In this document: positions 31,515-43,777 of the stretch, in pieces
Position numbering within the stretch: the stretch's first letter is position 1
Layout: the number at the start of each line of letters is the position of its first letter
NCBI RefSeq assembly: GCF_014646915.1
Contig: NZ_BMOE01000001.1
Span: 776,079-840,078 of the forward strand
Length of the DNA stretch: 64,000 bases
Reading direction: 5' to 3'
Origin: Deinococcus aquiradiocola
GTDB lineage: Bacteria > Deinococcota > Deinococci > Deinococcales > Deinococcaceae
Made by a program: the position numbers and the translations under genes
The notes under the pieces: generated by a model
What the model saw: only the letters and a program-made list of their open reading frames with translations
Database searches by the model: none
Told to the model about the DNA's origin: nothing

Positions 31515-31546
31515 CGTCCCCTCCCCCGTCCCGGCGTGGGCCGCGC

Positions 31547-32770
31547 GTGCGGGCGCTGGAGGACCTGCCGCGCAACGCGCGCAACTCCATCCTGCTGGAG
31601 CCGCTGTGGGCGGTGTTCGCGACGCCGCTGCTGTACTACGCGCCGCTGTACATGAGCAGCGTCGGGCTGTCCGGCACGCAGATCGGCGTGCTGGGCTCGC
31701 TGGGGCTGGCGTTGTCGTTCGTGTTCCAGGCGCTGGCGGGTCCCGTCACGAACCGCGTGGGCCGCAAACGCACGACCCTGTGGGGCGACCTGATCTCGTG
31801 GACGGCCCCGATGTTCGTGTGGGCGTTCGCGCAGAGCTTCGCGGCGTTCGCGGTCGCGGCGGCCCTCAACGCCAGCAACCGCATCGTGGGCGTGTCGTGG
31901 AGCCTGCTCGTCATCGAGGACGTGCAGGAGCGGCACCGGGCACGGGTGTTCGCGATCCTGAACCTGCTCGTGACGGGCTGCGGGCTGCTCACACCGCTGG
32001 TGGGGCTCGTCATGGCGGGGCACGGCGTGACGCCCACCCTGCGCGCCCTGTACTTCGCGGGCGGCATCGGCATGACCGTCATGTTCGTGTGGCGCAACGC
32101 CCTCACGTCCGAGACGGTCAGCGGCGTCGCCGCCCGCGCGCAGCACCGCGAGCTGGGCGTCCTGCAGAGCCTGCGTCACTCGCTGGCCGAGGTGGCCGGC
32201 ATGCGCGGGCATCCCGGCCTGATGGGCGTGACGGCCTTCTACGTCCTGACGGTATTTCTGGAGCAGCTCAGCCTGTTCCAGATCCTGTTCCTGGGCCGCA
32301 CGCTGCATTTCAGCGCGCAGGCGCTGTCGTACGTGCCGGTGGCGGGCGTGGCCGTCACGGTACTGCTGTACGCGCTGGTCCTGCCGCGCCTCGCGGCGCT
32401 GCCCGTCACGCGCGCCCTGGTCCTCACGCGGGCGCTCGGGCTGGTGGGGGCCGTGGCGCTGCTGTTCGTTCCGGCCGGGCAGCTGGGCGTGATGCTGCTC
32501 GTGGTGAGCCTGCTGGGCGGCGCGACGTTCCTCACGCAGACGTACCGGGACGCGGCGCTGTTCGCCCGCCTGCCCGGCCAGGGGGCCGCCGACCTGTACT
32601 CGGCCGTGCAGACGCTCGCGCTGCTGTGCTCCGTCCCGGCCGCCGCGCTCGCCGGAGCCGTGTTCACCGCCTCGCCGCGCGCCCTGTTCGTGCTCATCGC
32701 GGGCGTGAGCGCGCTGCTGCTGGCGCTGGCCGTGTGGCTCGCCCGGCGGGACCCGCGCCCCACCGCGTGA
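31547..32770 (+). CDS. Major facilitator superfamily transporter
   Basis: A 407-aa protein with about 12 hydrophobic segments. Between helices 2 and 3 lies the MFS signature region PVTNRVGRKRTTLWGDLISW. A cytoplasmic mid-loop (AARAQHRELGVLQSLRHSLAE) separates the halves. The substrate is unknown. The start at GTG 31547 has no strong ribosome-binding site and a start a little upstream or downstream is possible. It is probably co-transcribed with the YbjN gene. A 13-bp hairpin follows. Confidence 0.87.
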   Translation: MRALEDLPRNARNSILLEPLWAVFATPLLYYAPLYMSSVGLSGTQIGVLGSLGLALSFVFQALAGPVTNRVGRKRTTLWGDLISWTAPMFVWAFAQSFAAFAVAAALNASNRIVGVSWSLLVIEDVQERHRARVFAILNLLVTGCGLLTPLVGLVMAGHGVTPTLRALYFAGGIGMTVMFVWRNALTSETVSGVAARAQHRELGVLQSLRHSLAEVAGMRGHPGLMGVTAFYVLTVFLEQLSLFQILFLGRTLHFSAQALSYVPVAGVAVTVLLYALVLPRLAALPVTRALVLTRALGLVGAVALLFVPAGQLGVMLLVVSLLGGATFLTQTYRDAALFARLPGQGAADLYSAVQTLALLCSVPAAALAGAVFTASPRALFVLIAGVSALLLALAVWLARRDPRPTA

Positions 32771-32779
32771 CCGGACAGG

Positions 32780-32816
32780 GCGGAGGGGCCGGTGTCCGAA
32801 GACCCGGCCCCTCCGC
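32780..32816. terminator. Hairpin between convergent MFS and gltA genes
   Basis: GCGGAGGGGCCGG (32780-32792) pairs perfectly with 32804-32816 around an 11-nt loop. No long T-run follows on either strand. It is the likely bidirectional stop between the converging genes, next to a short repeat copy. Confidence 0.6.
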
Positions 32817-32851
32817 TCTGCTGAACGCCGGGAGTTCAGCTCAATTCTGTC
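32817..32851. repeat. Short copy of the stop-codon-abutting repeat
   Basis: CTGAACGCCGGGAGTTCAGCTCAATTCTGTC keeps the GCTGAAC...GTTCAGCTCAA stem-loop and runs straight into TTA, the stop codon of citrate synthase. The left half is absent. Confidence 0.65.
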
Positions 32852-33985
32852 TTACTTGCGGTCCTGAATCTGGATGTAGTGGGCACCTTCGGCGCCGCTG
32901 TACACGGCGTCGGGGCGCAGGAGGCGGTTGTCGCGCTCGTACTCGTTGACGCTGGCGCACCAGCCGGAGATGCGGGCCAGCGCGAAGATCGGCGTGAAGT
33001 ACTCCTTCTGGATGCCGAGGTCGCTGTACACCGTGCCGGAGTAGAAGTCCACGTTGGGGTAGATGCCCTTGCTGCTCAGGCGGTCCACGACGGTCTTCTC
33101 GATGACTTCGAGAATCTGGTAGTAGTGGCTCTTGCCTTCCTTCTCGGCGACGTGCGCGGCGTAGTCACGCAGGACGCGGCTGCGCGGGTCGAAGTACTTG
33201 TAGACGCGGTGCCCGACGCCCATGACCTTCTCCTTGGCGTCGAGTTTGGCGTTGATGAAGTCGGCGGCCCGGTCGGGCGTGCCGATCTCGTCGAGCATGT
33301 CCATCACGGCTTCGTTCGCGCCGCCGTGCAGCGGGCCTTTCAGGGCGCCGATGGCGCTGACGGCGGTGGAGTACTGGTCGCTGAGGGTGCTGGCGGTGGC
33401 GATGGCCGTGAAGGTGCTGGCGTTCATGCCGTGGTCGACGTGCAGGACGAGCGCGATGTCGAAGAGGCGGGATTGCTCGGGGGTGGGTTCGGTGCCCTTG
33501 AGCATGTACAGGAAGTTCCCGGCGTGCGTCAGGTCGGCGCGCGGCGCGACGGGCTCCTCACCCTGCTGGGTGCGGTTGATGGCGGCGATCAGGGTGGACA
33601 TCTGCGCGATGAGGCGCACCGAGATGGCGCGGCGGGCGGTGTCGCTGGTGTCCTCGGCCTGCTTGTCGTACAGCGCGAGGTGCGACACGGCGGTCCGCAG
33701 GGCCTGCATCGGGTGGATGCCTTTCGGGTACGCCTTGATGATGTCGAGCAGTTCGGCGGGCACGGCGCGGTTCGCGCGGAGGTCCGCGTCGAAGGCGGCG
33801 AGTTCGCTGGCGGTGGGGAGTTTCCCGTCGAGCAGCGCGAGGCTGAGTTCCTCGAAGGTGCTGTTCTCGGCCCACTCCTGGATCGGGATGCCGAGGTGGG
33901 TCAGGATGCCTTCGGTTCCGTTGATGAACGTGAGCTTTGTTTCGGTGAACAGTACACCTTCGAGCCCTTTGGCGATGTTGGTCAT
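32852..33985 (-). CDS. gltA: Citrate synthase
   Basis: A 377-aa protein of the short (type I dimeric-like) form. Catalytic His residues lie in LHVDHGMNASTF and MGVGHRVYKYFDPRSRVL, and the Asp in YPNVDFYSGTVYSDLG. LHGGANEAVMDML is the substrate loop. It condenses oxaloacetate with acetyl-CoA. The ATG has GTGAGG upstream, preceded by GATAAAGT, a plausible -10. Confidence 0.95.
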   Translation of the reverse strand: MTNIAKGLEGVLFTETKLTFINGTEGILTHLGIPIQEWAENSTFEELSLALLDGKLPTASELAAFDADLRANRAVPAELLDIIKAYPKGIHPMQALRTAVSHLALYDKQAEDTSDTARRAISVRLIAQMSTLIAAINRTQQGEEPVAPRADLTHAGNFLYMLKGTEPTPEQSRLFDIALVLHVDHGMNASTFTAIATASTLSDQYSTAVSAIGALKGPLHGGANEAVMDMLDEIGTPDRAADFINAKLDAKEKVMGVGHRVYKYFDPRSRVLRDYAAHVAEKEGKSHYYQILEVIEKTVVDRLSSKGIYPNVDFYSGTVYSDLGIQKEYFTPIFALARISGWCASVNEYERDNRLLRPDAVYSGAEGAHYIQIQDRK

Positions 33986-34103
33986 GTTGGCCTCACTTTA
34001 TCACTGGCTTCCGGCGGTCACGCCGCTGCCCGCCGCGTTCCCGCAGGGGTAACAGGGGAAACGTGAGGGTGGGCGGACTTCGGCTGGGGGTGGGCGGGGC
34101 GCG

Positions 34104-35555
34104 TCAGTCTTCGAGGAAGGCGGCCTTGAGCAGCCCGAGCATCTGCGGGGTGCCGTAGCGCTGCACGAGCTTGAAGCTGCTGGGGTACGCGTCCGTGACG
34201 CGTTCGACGCGGGTGAACAGCTCGCCGAAGGTCTCTTCGGGCATGTTCATGGCGGGCGTGAGGCGCATGGTGCGCGCGGCGTTCAGCGAGAAGTTCATGA
34301 GGACGCCGCTGCGGTAGAAGGCGACGAGGGCCAGCATGCCGGTCGCTTCGGAGATGAGGTCCGCCTGCAGTTTGAACGGCAGGGCCAGCAGCGGCCTGAA
34401 GTTCATGGCGAACAGCATGCCGGCGCCGCGCACGTCCTCCAGCAGTTCGGGGTGCCGGGCCTGCGCGGCCTTCAGGCGCTGCAGGCCTGCGGCCCCAAGG
34501 CGGCGGGAGCGGGCGGGCATGTCGGCGTCCATCAGCATTTCCAGGCTCTTGAGGCCGACCGCCATGGCGAGCGTGTTGCCGCCGAAGGTGTTCGAGTGGC
34601 GTTTCACGGTTTCGAGACTGCCGAGCAGCGGTTTGTAGATGGCGTGCCGGACGATGGTCGCGCCGACCGGGACCATGCCGCCGCCGAGCGGTTTGGCGAG
34701 CGTGAGGATGTCCGGCACGAGGCCCTGCGCGACGCTCTCGAACCAGTGCCCGCTGCGGCCGAGGCCCGTCTGGATCTCGTCCGCGATCACGAGGACGTCG
34801 TGCGCGCGGCACACCTCCCCGACGCGTTTCAGGAAGCCGGGCGGGGGGAGGCGCACGCCGGCCTCCCCGAGGATCGGTTCGAGGATCACGGCGATGATCT
34901 TGTCGGGCCCGATGCGTTTCACGGTGCGTTCCACGGCGTCCGCGTCCCCGAAGGGCAGCGTGATGACGTTCGGGGAGAGGATGTTGCGGAAGGGGCCCTG
35001 CAGGCTGGGGTTGGGCGTCAGGGCGAGCGCGCCGAGCGTCTTGCCGTGGTATGCGCGCGTGAAGTTCACGACGTAGCGTCCCCTGGGGCGGGCGGCCTGC
35101 GCGAACTTGATGGCCGCCTCGATCGCCTCGGCGCCGCTGTTCGAGAAGAACACGCGCGAGTCGTGGTGCGTGGTGTCGCCGCCCGCCTGGCATTCGCGGT
35201 CGAGGAGATTCACGAGGTTCGCTTCGAGCGCGGCGCGCCATTCGCTGACGGACTGCTGCGCGAACATCATCTGCTGCGGGTCTTCCAGCACGCGGCGCAC
35301 GAAGGCGTTCAGTTCGGGCGGGTTGTCGCCGAACGGGAGGGCGGCGTAGCCGGAGGCGTTGATGACGCGTTTCCCCTGGTCGTCGTCGAGTTCCCAGGGC
35401 GTCACGGCCCGGAAGGGGCCGCCCGCGCCGACCACCTGCAGCAGCCGCATGAGTTTGCCGTTGCCGTACTGCTGTTCGAGCGCGTGGGCGCGGGCCGTCC
35501 CGAACGTGCCGTCAAGCAGTTCGTCCGTTCGGATGAAGGTTCCAGACTTCGTCAT
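34104..35555 (-). CDS. Class III (ornithine/acetylornithine/GABA-type) aminotransferase
   Basis: 483 aa from ATG 35555, 8 nt after TAGAAT. Fold-type I PLP blocks: VFFSNSGAEAIEAAIKFAQ, TRAYHGKTLGALALT, VIADEIQTGLGRSGHWF (Asp to pyridine N) and the PLP Lys in ILTLAKPLGGGMVPVGA. It probably transfers the distal amino group of an omega-amino acid such as ornithine, acetylornithine or GABA; the sequence alone does not choose. It is longer at the N-terminus than ArgD. Confidence 0.88.
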   Translation of the reverse strand: MTKSGTFIRTDELLDGTFGTARAHALEQQYGNGKLMRLLQVVGAGGPFRAVTPWELDDDQGKRVINASGYAALPFGDNPPELNAFVRRVLEDPQQMMFAQQSVSEWRAALEANLVNLLDRECQAGGDTTHHDSRVFFSNSGAEAIEAAIKFAQAARPRGRYVVNFTRAYHGKTLGALALTPNPSLQGPFRNILSPNVITLPFGDADAVERTVKRIGPDKIIAVILEPILGEAGVRLPPPGFLKRVGEVCRAHDVLVIADEIQTGLGRSGHWFESVAQGLVPDILTLAKPLGGGMVPVGATIVRHAIYKPLLGSLETVKRHSNTFGGNTLAMAVGLKSLEMLMDADMPARSRRLGAAGLQRLKAAQARHPELLEDVRGAGMLFAMNFRPLLALPFKLQADLISEATGMLALVAFYRSGVLMNFSLNAARTMRLTPAMNMPEETFGELFTRVERVTDAYPSSFKLVQRYGTPQMLGLLKAAFLED

Positions 35556-35638
35556 TGCGGGGCATTCTACCGGCCCGGGCGGGAGCAGACCGTGCCCTGA
35601 CCGGGGGCGGGCGCGGCGGTTGCTACACTGCACGGGTC

Positions 35639-36046
35639 ATGCTGAAGTCCGACCGTCCGTCCGTCTTCCGGCGTCCGGCCCTGTGGGGCGCGGCGCTGGC
35701 CGTGCTCCTCGTCCTGGGCGGCGCCCTGCTGTGGCTGGGGTCGCGGCAGGGGCCGGTGGCGCTGGCGGGCGAGTCGGAGGCCAGCACCGCGCCGTTCACG
35801 TTGCGCGCGGGCCGGTACGACGTGCGCGCGGACCTGCTGCCCGAATGCCAGTACACCTTCTACCTGACGCCGGTGGGCGGCGAGTGGAGCCGCGCCGGGA
35901 AGACGGTCGGCGCGGCGTCCGGCGAGCGGGAACTGCGCGTCACGACGGACGCCCTGCCGGGCGGGCGGTACTTCGTGCACGGGTTCACCGCGCCGGAGGA
36001 AGGCTGCTCGTGGACGCTGCGGCTGGATCCGCGCGCGGCGGACTGA
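35639..36046 (+). CDS. Hypothetical single-pass exported protein
   Basis: 135 aa from ATG 35639, 9 nt after TACACT (35624-35629). One N-terminal membrane helix or uncleaved signal (LWGAALAVLLVLGGALLWLG, residues 15-34) is followed by a small beta-rich external domain. That domain has two Cys that could pair (PECQYTFYL and EEGCSWTLRL) around residues 75 and 125. No family was recognised; it may bind or sense at the cell surface. Confidence 0.7.
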   Translation: MLKSDRPSVFRRPALWGAALAVLLVLGGALLWLGSRQGPVALAGESEASTAPFTLRAGRYDVRADLLPECQYTFYLTPVGGEWSRAGKTVGAASGERELRVTTDALPGGRYFVHGFTAPEEGCSWTLRLDPRAAD

Positions 36047-36058
36047 AGGGGGACCAGT

Positions 36059-36550
36059 TCAGTCGTCGCGGTCGAGGGGGAGGCTGGTGGTGTACTTCTC
36101 CTGCCGCACGACGATGGTGCTGCTGGTGTTGCGCACGCCGGGAATGGCGGCGAGGACGTCCACCAGGAAACGCTGGTACGCGTCGAGGTCCGGCACGCAG
36201 ACCTTCAGGATGAAGTCGCTCTCGCCGAGGCTCAGGTAGCATTCGAGCACTTCGGGGCGGCGGCGCATCTGTTCGGCGAAGGTCTCGAAGCCGGGCTTGG
36301 TCTGCTTGTCGAGGCTGACGTCCACGAAGACCGTCAGGTCGCGGCCGACCTTCTTGGGGTCGAGCAGGGCGACGTAGCGGCGGATGACGCCTTCCTCTTC
36401 CAGGCGGCGGACGCGGCGCAGGGTGGGGGCGGGCGTGAGGCCGACCTCGTCGGCGAGTTCGGTGTTGGGGATACGCGCGTCGCGTTGCAGGATGCCGAGG
36501 ATGCGGCGGTCGATTTCGTCGAGTTCGGCCTTCTGATCGGTTTTTGACAT
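36059..36550 (-). CDS. Lrp/AsnC-family transcriptional regulator
   Basis: 163 aa from ATG 36550. An N-terminal helix-turn-helix (DEIDRRILGILQRDARIPN, then LTPAPTLRRVRRLEEEG) is joined to a RAM ligand domain (ECYLSLGESDFILKVCVPDL). It is transcribed divergently from ald. The 150-bp gap holds two similar palindromes, so it most likely senses alanine or a related amino acid and controls ald and itself. Confidence 0.92.
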   Translation of the reverse strand: MSKTDQKAELDEIDRRILGILQRDARIPNTELADEVGLTPAPTLRRVRRLEEEGVIRRYVALLDPKKVGRDLTVFVDVSLDKQTKPGFETFAEQMRRRPEVLECYLSLGESDFILKVCVPDLDAYQRFLVDVLAAIPGVRNTSSTIVVRQEKYTTSLPLDRDD

Positions 36551-36577
36551 GTGACGCGTGAAGGATAGCATGTTCGC

Positions 36578-36590
36578 GCAATATCGTTGC
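36578..36590. promoter_or_regulatory. Lrp-type operator 1 in the lrp/ald intergenic region
   Basis: GCAA-TATCG-TTGC, 4-bp arms around a 5-nt spacer, extending weakly outward. It is nearer lrp, and its centre is 42 bp from operator 2, about four helical turns, so both lie on one DNA face. Confidence 0.6.
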
Positions 36591-36616
36591 CCGGATGCGG
36601 CGGCAGGCAGGGCAGA

Positions 36617-36635
36617 ACGCAATCCTAAATTGCGT
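36617..36635. promoter_or_regulatory. Lrp-type operator 2 in the lrp/ald intergenic region
   Basis: ACGCAAT-CCTAA-ATTGCGT, perfect 7-bp arms around a 5-nt spacer. It overlaps the expected -35 region of the ald promoter, whose -10 candidate is TAAGAT (36644-36649). It shares GCAAT/TTGC with operator 1. Confidence 0.72.
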
Positions 36636-36700
36636 CCGGCGCTTAAGATGGTGCCAATGTCAGCCGGCTCGCACTTCGCGCAGCGCGGCGAGGAGCGCGT

Positions 36701-37807
36701 ATGCATATCGGACTGCCCAAAGAGATCAAGGTCAAGGAAAACCGTGTCGCCCTCACCCCCGGCGGGGTGGGGACGCTCGTGCGCCGCGGGCACACCGTCA
36801 CGGTGGAGCACGGGGCGGGCGTCGGGAGCGGCATCGCCGACAGCGAGTACGTGACGGCGGGCGCCGTGATGGGCACCGCCGCCGAGGCGTGGGCGGCCGA
36901 GATGGTCGTGAAGGTCAAGGAGCCGGTCGCGTCCGAGTACGGGTACCTGCGCGCGGACCTGCTGCTGTTCACGTACCTGCACCTCGCGGCGGACCGTGAG
37001 CTGACGGAGGCGCTCCTGAAGGCCGGGACGACCAGCGTGGCGTACGAGACGGTGCAGGAACTCGACGGGTCGCTGCCGCTCCTGTCGCCGATGAGCGAGG
37101 TGGCGGGCCGCCTGAGCGTGCAGGCGGGCGCGTACCACCTGCAGAAGCCGGTCGGTGGGCGCGGCGTGCTGCTGGGCGGCGTTCCGGGCGTGCAGCCGGG
37201 CCACGTGCTGATCGTGGGCGGCGGCGTGGTCGGCACGAACGCCGCGAAGATGGCGATGGGTCTGGGCGCGAAGGTGACGGTGCTGGACGTGTCGCACCGC
37301 CGCCTGACGTACCTCGACGACGTGTTCTTCGGCAAGCTGACCACCATGATGAGCAGCGAGGCGAACCTGCGGGCACTGCTGCCGGAGACGGACCTGCTGA
37401 TCGGCGCGGTGCTCATTCCGGGTGCGAAGGCCCCGCACCTCGTGACGCGCGACATGCTTCCGCTGATGCAGGAGGGCAGCGTGATCGTGGACGTGGCGGT
37501 CGACCAGGGCGGGTGCGTGGAGACGATTCATGCGACGACGCACGACGACCCCACGTACATCGTGGACGGCGTCATCCATTACGGCGTGGCGAACATGCCG
37601 GGCGCGGTGCCGCGCACGAGTACCTTCGCGCTCACGAACCAGACGCTGCCGTACGCGCTGCAGCTGGCGGAGCGCGGGCTGGACGCGGTACGGCGCAACA
37701 AGGCGCTCATGGCGGGGCTGAACACGCACGCGGGGCAGCTGACGTACCGTGGCGTGGCGGACGCGCTGGAGTTGCCGTTCGTGGAGGCGGCGACCGTTCT
37801 CGCCTGA
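36701..37807 (+). CDS. ald: Alanine dehydrogenase
   Basis: A 368-aa protein of usual length. N-terminal [20 protein letters not shown] has the substrate Arg and Lys environment, [13 protein letters not shown] the active-site Lys, [17 protein letters not shown] the His region, and [19 protein letters not shown] the NAD loop. It interconverts alanine and pyruvate plus ammonia. GAGGAG lies 6 nt before the ATG. Divergent from the lrp gene, with two operators between; a terminator follows. Confidence 0.96.
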   Translation: MHIGLPKEIKVKENRVALTPGGVGTLVRRGHTVTVEHGAGVGSGIADSEYVTAGAVMGTAAEAWAAEMVVKVKEPVASEYGYLRADLLLFTYLHLAADRELTEALLKAGTTSVAYETVQELDGSLPLLSPMSEVAGRLSVQAGAYHLQKPVGGRGVLLGGVPGVQPGHVLIVGGGVVGTNAAKMAMGLGAKVTVLDVSHRRLTYLDDVFFGKLTTMMSSEANLRALLPETDLLIGAVLIPGAKAPHLVTRDMLPLMQEGSVIVDVAVDQGGCVETIHATTHDDPTYIVDGVIHYGVANMPGAVPRTSTFALTNQTLPYALQLAERGLDAVRRNKALMAGLNTHAGQLTYRGVADALELPFVEAATVLA

Positions 37808-37822
37808 GCCGGACCGGGTCGG

Positions 37823-37855
37823 GGGCCGTGTGGCAATGCCACACGGCCCTTTCCT
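37823..37855 (+). terminator. Intrinsic terminator of ald
   Basis: GGGCCGTGTGGC (37823-37834) pairs perfectly with 37838-37849 around an AAT loop and is followed by TTTCCTT. Confidence 0.88.
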
Positions 37856-37958
37856 TATGTCGGGATGGCGTGGTGCCGGTCTGGACTTCCCCCCCGGATC
37901 ATGAAGTTCATGTGCGGCCTGCAAATGTGAACTTTCTTAAAATCGCGGTCCGCTGACG

Positions 37959-37964
37959 TATACT
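37959..37964 (+). promoter_or_regulatory. -10 box upstream of the DUF2334-GH26 operon
   Basis: TATACT, preceded by the AT-rich stretch TTTCTTAAAATCG. It predicts a transcript start near 37971 and therefore a leader of about 250 nt, in contrast with the leaderless genes of this window. Confidence 0.55.
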
Positions 37965-38220
37965 TTCCGACAGCACGAGTGGCCGCAGGGGGGGAGCCGC
38001 CTCGGACGACTCAGGCTCGCACCGCACCGCGCGGCGCGCCCGCAGCAGGTCGTCTGGAGCCCTCTCGACATCGGCGCGTCCGAACCCGGCCACCCGCACG
38101 CCCGTTTTGGGGAAGACGCGCGCGCGAGGCACGGAGCCCGCACCGTCACACGCCCCCGCCCACGCGGGCGGCCGTGCCGTGCACTCCAGGCCCGGAACGC
38201 ACGCGCTCACAGGAGTGACC

Positions 38221-39954
<1,734 letters not shown>

Positions 39955-39955
39955 C

Positions 39956-41002
39956 GTGCGCCGCCCCACGGGCCTCGCGCCGTGCCTGCTGCTGGCCCTG
40001 CTGGCAGGCTGCTCGGGCGGCGAACCGGCCAGCCGCATGACGGGCGAGCGCCCGCTCGCGCACGGCGTGTTCGTCGCGTCGCCCGGCACGCCGGAAGACG
40101 ACGTGCCGGACGCGCAGCTGCAGGCGTACCTGCAGGCCAGTGGTGCGGACGGCCTGGCCTTCGTGTACGTCACCAACAACTGGTTCCGCAGCCGGGCCTT
40201 TCCGGCGGACGTGGTGCGGCGCGTGGTGGCGGGCGGGTCGGTGCCGTTCGTGCGCCTGATGCTGCGCTCCAGCGACGACGAGGCGACCGGCCCGGACGAC
40301 GGGTACACCCTGCAGGACGTGACGGACGGCACGCTGGACGCGGACCTGCGCGCCTGGGCGCGCGGCGCGGCGGCCGCCGGGGTCCCGGTGTACGCCGAGT
40401 ACGGCACCGAGGTGAACGGCCGGTGGTTCGCCTGGAACGGCCTGTGGAACGGCCAGGAGGCCGGACCGGAACGGTTCGTGCAGGCGTACCGGCACGTGGC
40501 GAACGTGGTGCGGCAGGCGGGCGCCGACAACGTCCGCTGGGTGTTCCACGTCGCGGCGCAGGACGACCCGGACACCGACTGGAACCGCCTGGAGCGGTAC
40601 TACCCGGGCGGGGACGTGGTGAGCGTGCTGGGCGTGTCCGCGTACGGCGCGCAGTCCCCGACGGACGCGCCCGTCCAGGGCCTGCGCGAGCAGCTGGACG
40701 ACGTGATGCCGCGCCTGCAGACGCTCGCGCCCACCAAGCCGGTGCTGCTGCTGGAGTTCGGGAGCAGTGCGGGCGCGTCGCCCGCCCCTGAAGTCTGGGC
40801 GGACGCGGCGCTGCGCGACCTGACGGCCCGCCGCTGGCCTGCCCTGCGCGGCTTCGCGTGGTGGGACAGCGCGTGGGCGAACGACGACGACCCCGCGCAC
40901 GACAGCGAACTGCGCGTGGAGCGCCTCCCGGCCCTGGCGGCCGTGTTCCGCCGCTACATGCAGGGCGGCATGGTGACGCGCACGCTGGACCTCTCGCCCT
41001 GA
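39956..41002 (+). CDS. GH26-like glycoside hydrolase lipoprotein
   Basis: 348 aa from GTG 39956, 1 nt after the preceding stop. The lipobox is [11 protein letters not shown]. The TIM-barrel-like body has [12 protein letters not shown], close to the GH26 acid/base motif HExNGxWFxW, and [11 protein letters not shown] like the GH26 nucleophile segment. It is likely a beta-mannanase-type or related glycan hydrolase acting on the exopolysaccharide made by the next gene. The family assignment rests on those two motifs only. Confidence 0.78.
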   Translation: MRRPTGLAPCLLLALLAGCSGGEPASRMTGERPLAHGVFVASPGTPEDDVPDAQLQAYLQASGADGLAFVYVTNNWFRSRAFPADVVRRVVAGGSVPFVRLMLRSSDDEATGPDDGYTLQDVTDGTLDADLRAWARGAAAAGVPVYAEYGTEVNGRWFAWNGLWNGQEAGPERFVQAYRHVANVVRQAGADNVRWVFHVAAQDDPDTDWNRLERYYPGGDVVSVLGVSAYGAQSPTDAPVQGLREQLDDVMPRLQTLAPTKPVLLLEFGSSAGASPAPEVWADAALRDLTARRWPALRGFAWWDSAWANDDDPAHDSELRVERLPALAAVFRRYMQGGMVTRTLDLSP

Positions 41003-41035
41003 CGGCCCGGCCCGTGTCATGCGGCGCCGTGGCCT

Positions 41036-41068
41036 GAAACGTTTCCTTAGCGCTTCCCTCAGTAGACT
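41036..41068 (+). promoter_or_regulatory. Promoter and operator candidate of the NfrB-like gene
   Basis: A perfect palindrome GAAACGTTTC (41036-41045) overlaps the -35 position of a promoter with -10 TAGACT (41063-41068). The half-site resembles LacI-family operators, though shorter than the malE site. Confidence 0.55.
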
Positions 41069-41221
41069 CTCATTCGTTCCGTTCTTCCGGTCCGGCCAGC
41101 GGCCGCCACCCCTCCTCCGACCCCCACGACGTCCCCCGCCACCCCCACGCCCGGCGCTCCCGCCTGCTGCCTGCGGTCGGCCCTGCCCTTCATGGGTTCA
41201 ATCTCACAAGGAGGTAACGAC

Positions 41222-43312
<2,091 letters not shown>

Positions 43313-43342
43313 CCCGGCAGGGCACGCGAGGCTCACAAAAGT

Positions 43343-43373
43343 GGGAAGGTCCGGGGTCGCGCCCGACCTTCCC
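43343..43373. terminator. Hairpin after the NfrB-like gene
   Basis: GGGAAGGTC (43343-43351) pairs with GACCTTCCC (43365-43373). On the plus strand no T-run follows, and the next promoter (TATACT, 43381-43386) begins at once. On the minus strand CACTTTTG follows. It acts as a stop only weakly on the plus strand, if at all. Confidence 0.5.
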
Positions 43374-43380
43374 GCTCCGC

Positions 43381-43386
43381 TATACT
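43381..43386 (+). promoter_or_regulatory. -10 box of asp23-fakA
   Basis: TATACT, 58 nt before the Asp23-family ATG, so this transcript would have a normal leader with GGGAG as ribosome-binding site. Confidence 0.65.
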
Positions 43387-43444
43387 GCCCGCATTTGAAC
43401 ATTCAGCTGGGACGCATGTTGACGGCTCGAATTGCGGGAGCACT

Positions 43445-43777
43445 ATGAACGGAAGTATTCACATCACCGAGGGGGCCCTGGCCTCACTGATCGGCCTGAC
43501 GGCCCACGAGATTCCCGGCGTGGTGGGCATGGCGCCCGCCAACCTGCGCGAAGGCATCCAGCGCGTGCTGGGCCGCGCCCAGGTCCGCGACGGGGTCGTG
43601 ATCGGCCGCGACGGGGACCGGTACACGGCCGACCTGTACGTGGTGGTCGCGTACGGCGTCAGCATTCCGACCGTCGCGCAGAACATCGTGGAGCGCGTGG
43701 AGCACATCGTCAAGACGCAGGCCGGGACCGAACTGGCCGCCACGCGCGTGCACGCCGTGGGGGTCGCCCATGCCTGA
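43445..43777 (+). CDS. Asp23/Gls24-family protein
   Basis: A 110-aa protein spanning one Asp23 domain: GSIHITEGALASLIGLTAHEIPGV at the start and VAQNIVERVEHIVKTQAGTE near the end. Asp23 proteins are small envelope-associated or stress-related factors. It overlaps fakA by 8 bp. This pairing with a FakA/YloV-type gene is widespread in Gram-positive bacteria, where the two are neighbours, suggesting membrane-lipid homeostasis. Confidence 0.9.
   Translation: MNGSIHITEGALASLIGLTAHEIPGVVGMAPANLREGIQRVLGRAQVRDGVVIGRDGDRYTADLYVVVAYGVSIPTVAQNIVERVEHIVKTQAGTELAATRVHAVGVAHA

Larger units (their letters stand above)
37808..38220 (+). other. ald to DUF2334 intergenic region with long leader
   Basis: 413 bp without a credible gene. 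It holds the ald terminator, a TATACT box, and then about 250 nt of GC-rich leader before the DUF2334 start. Local pairing is possible (GACGAC with GTCGTC, CCCGTTTTGGGG), but no known riboswitch was recognised. Confidence 0.6.
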
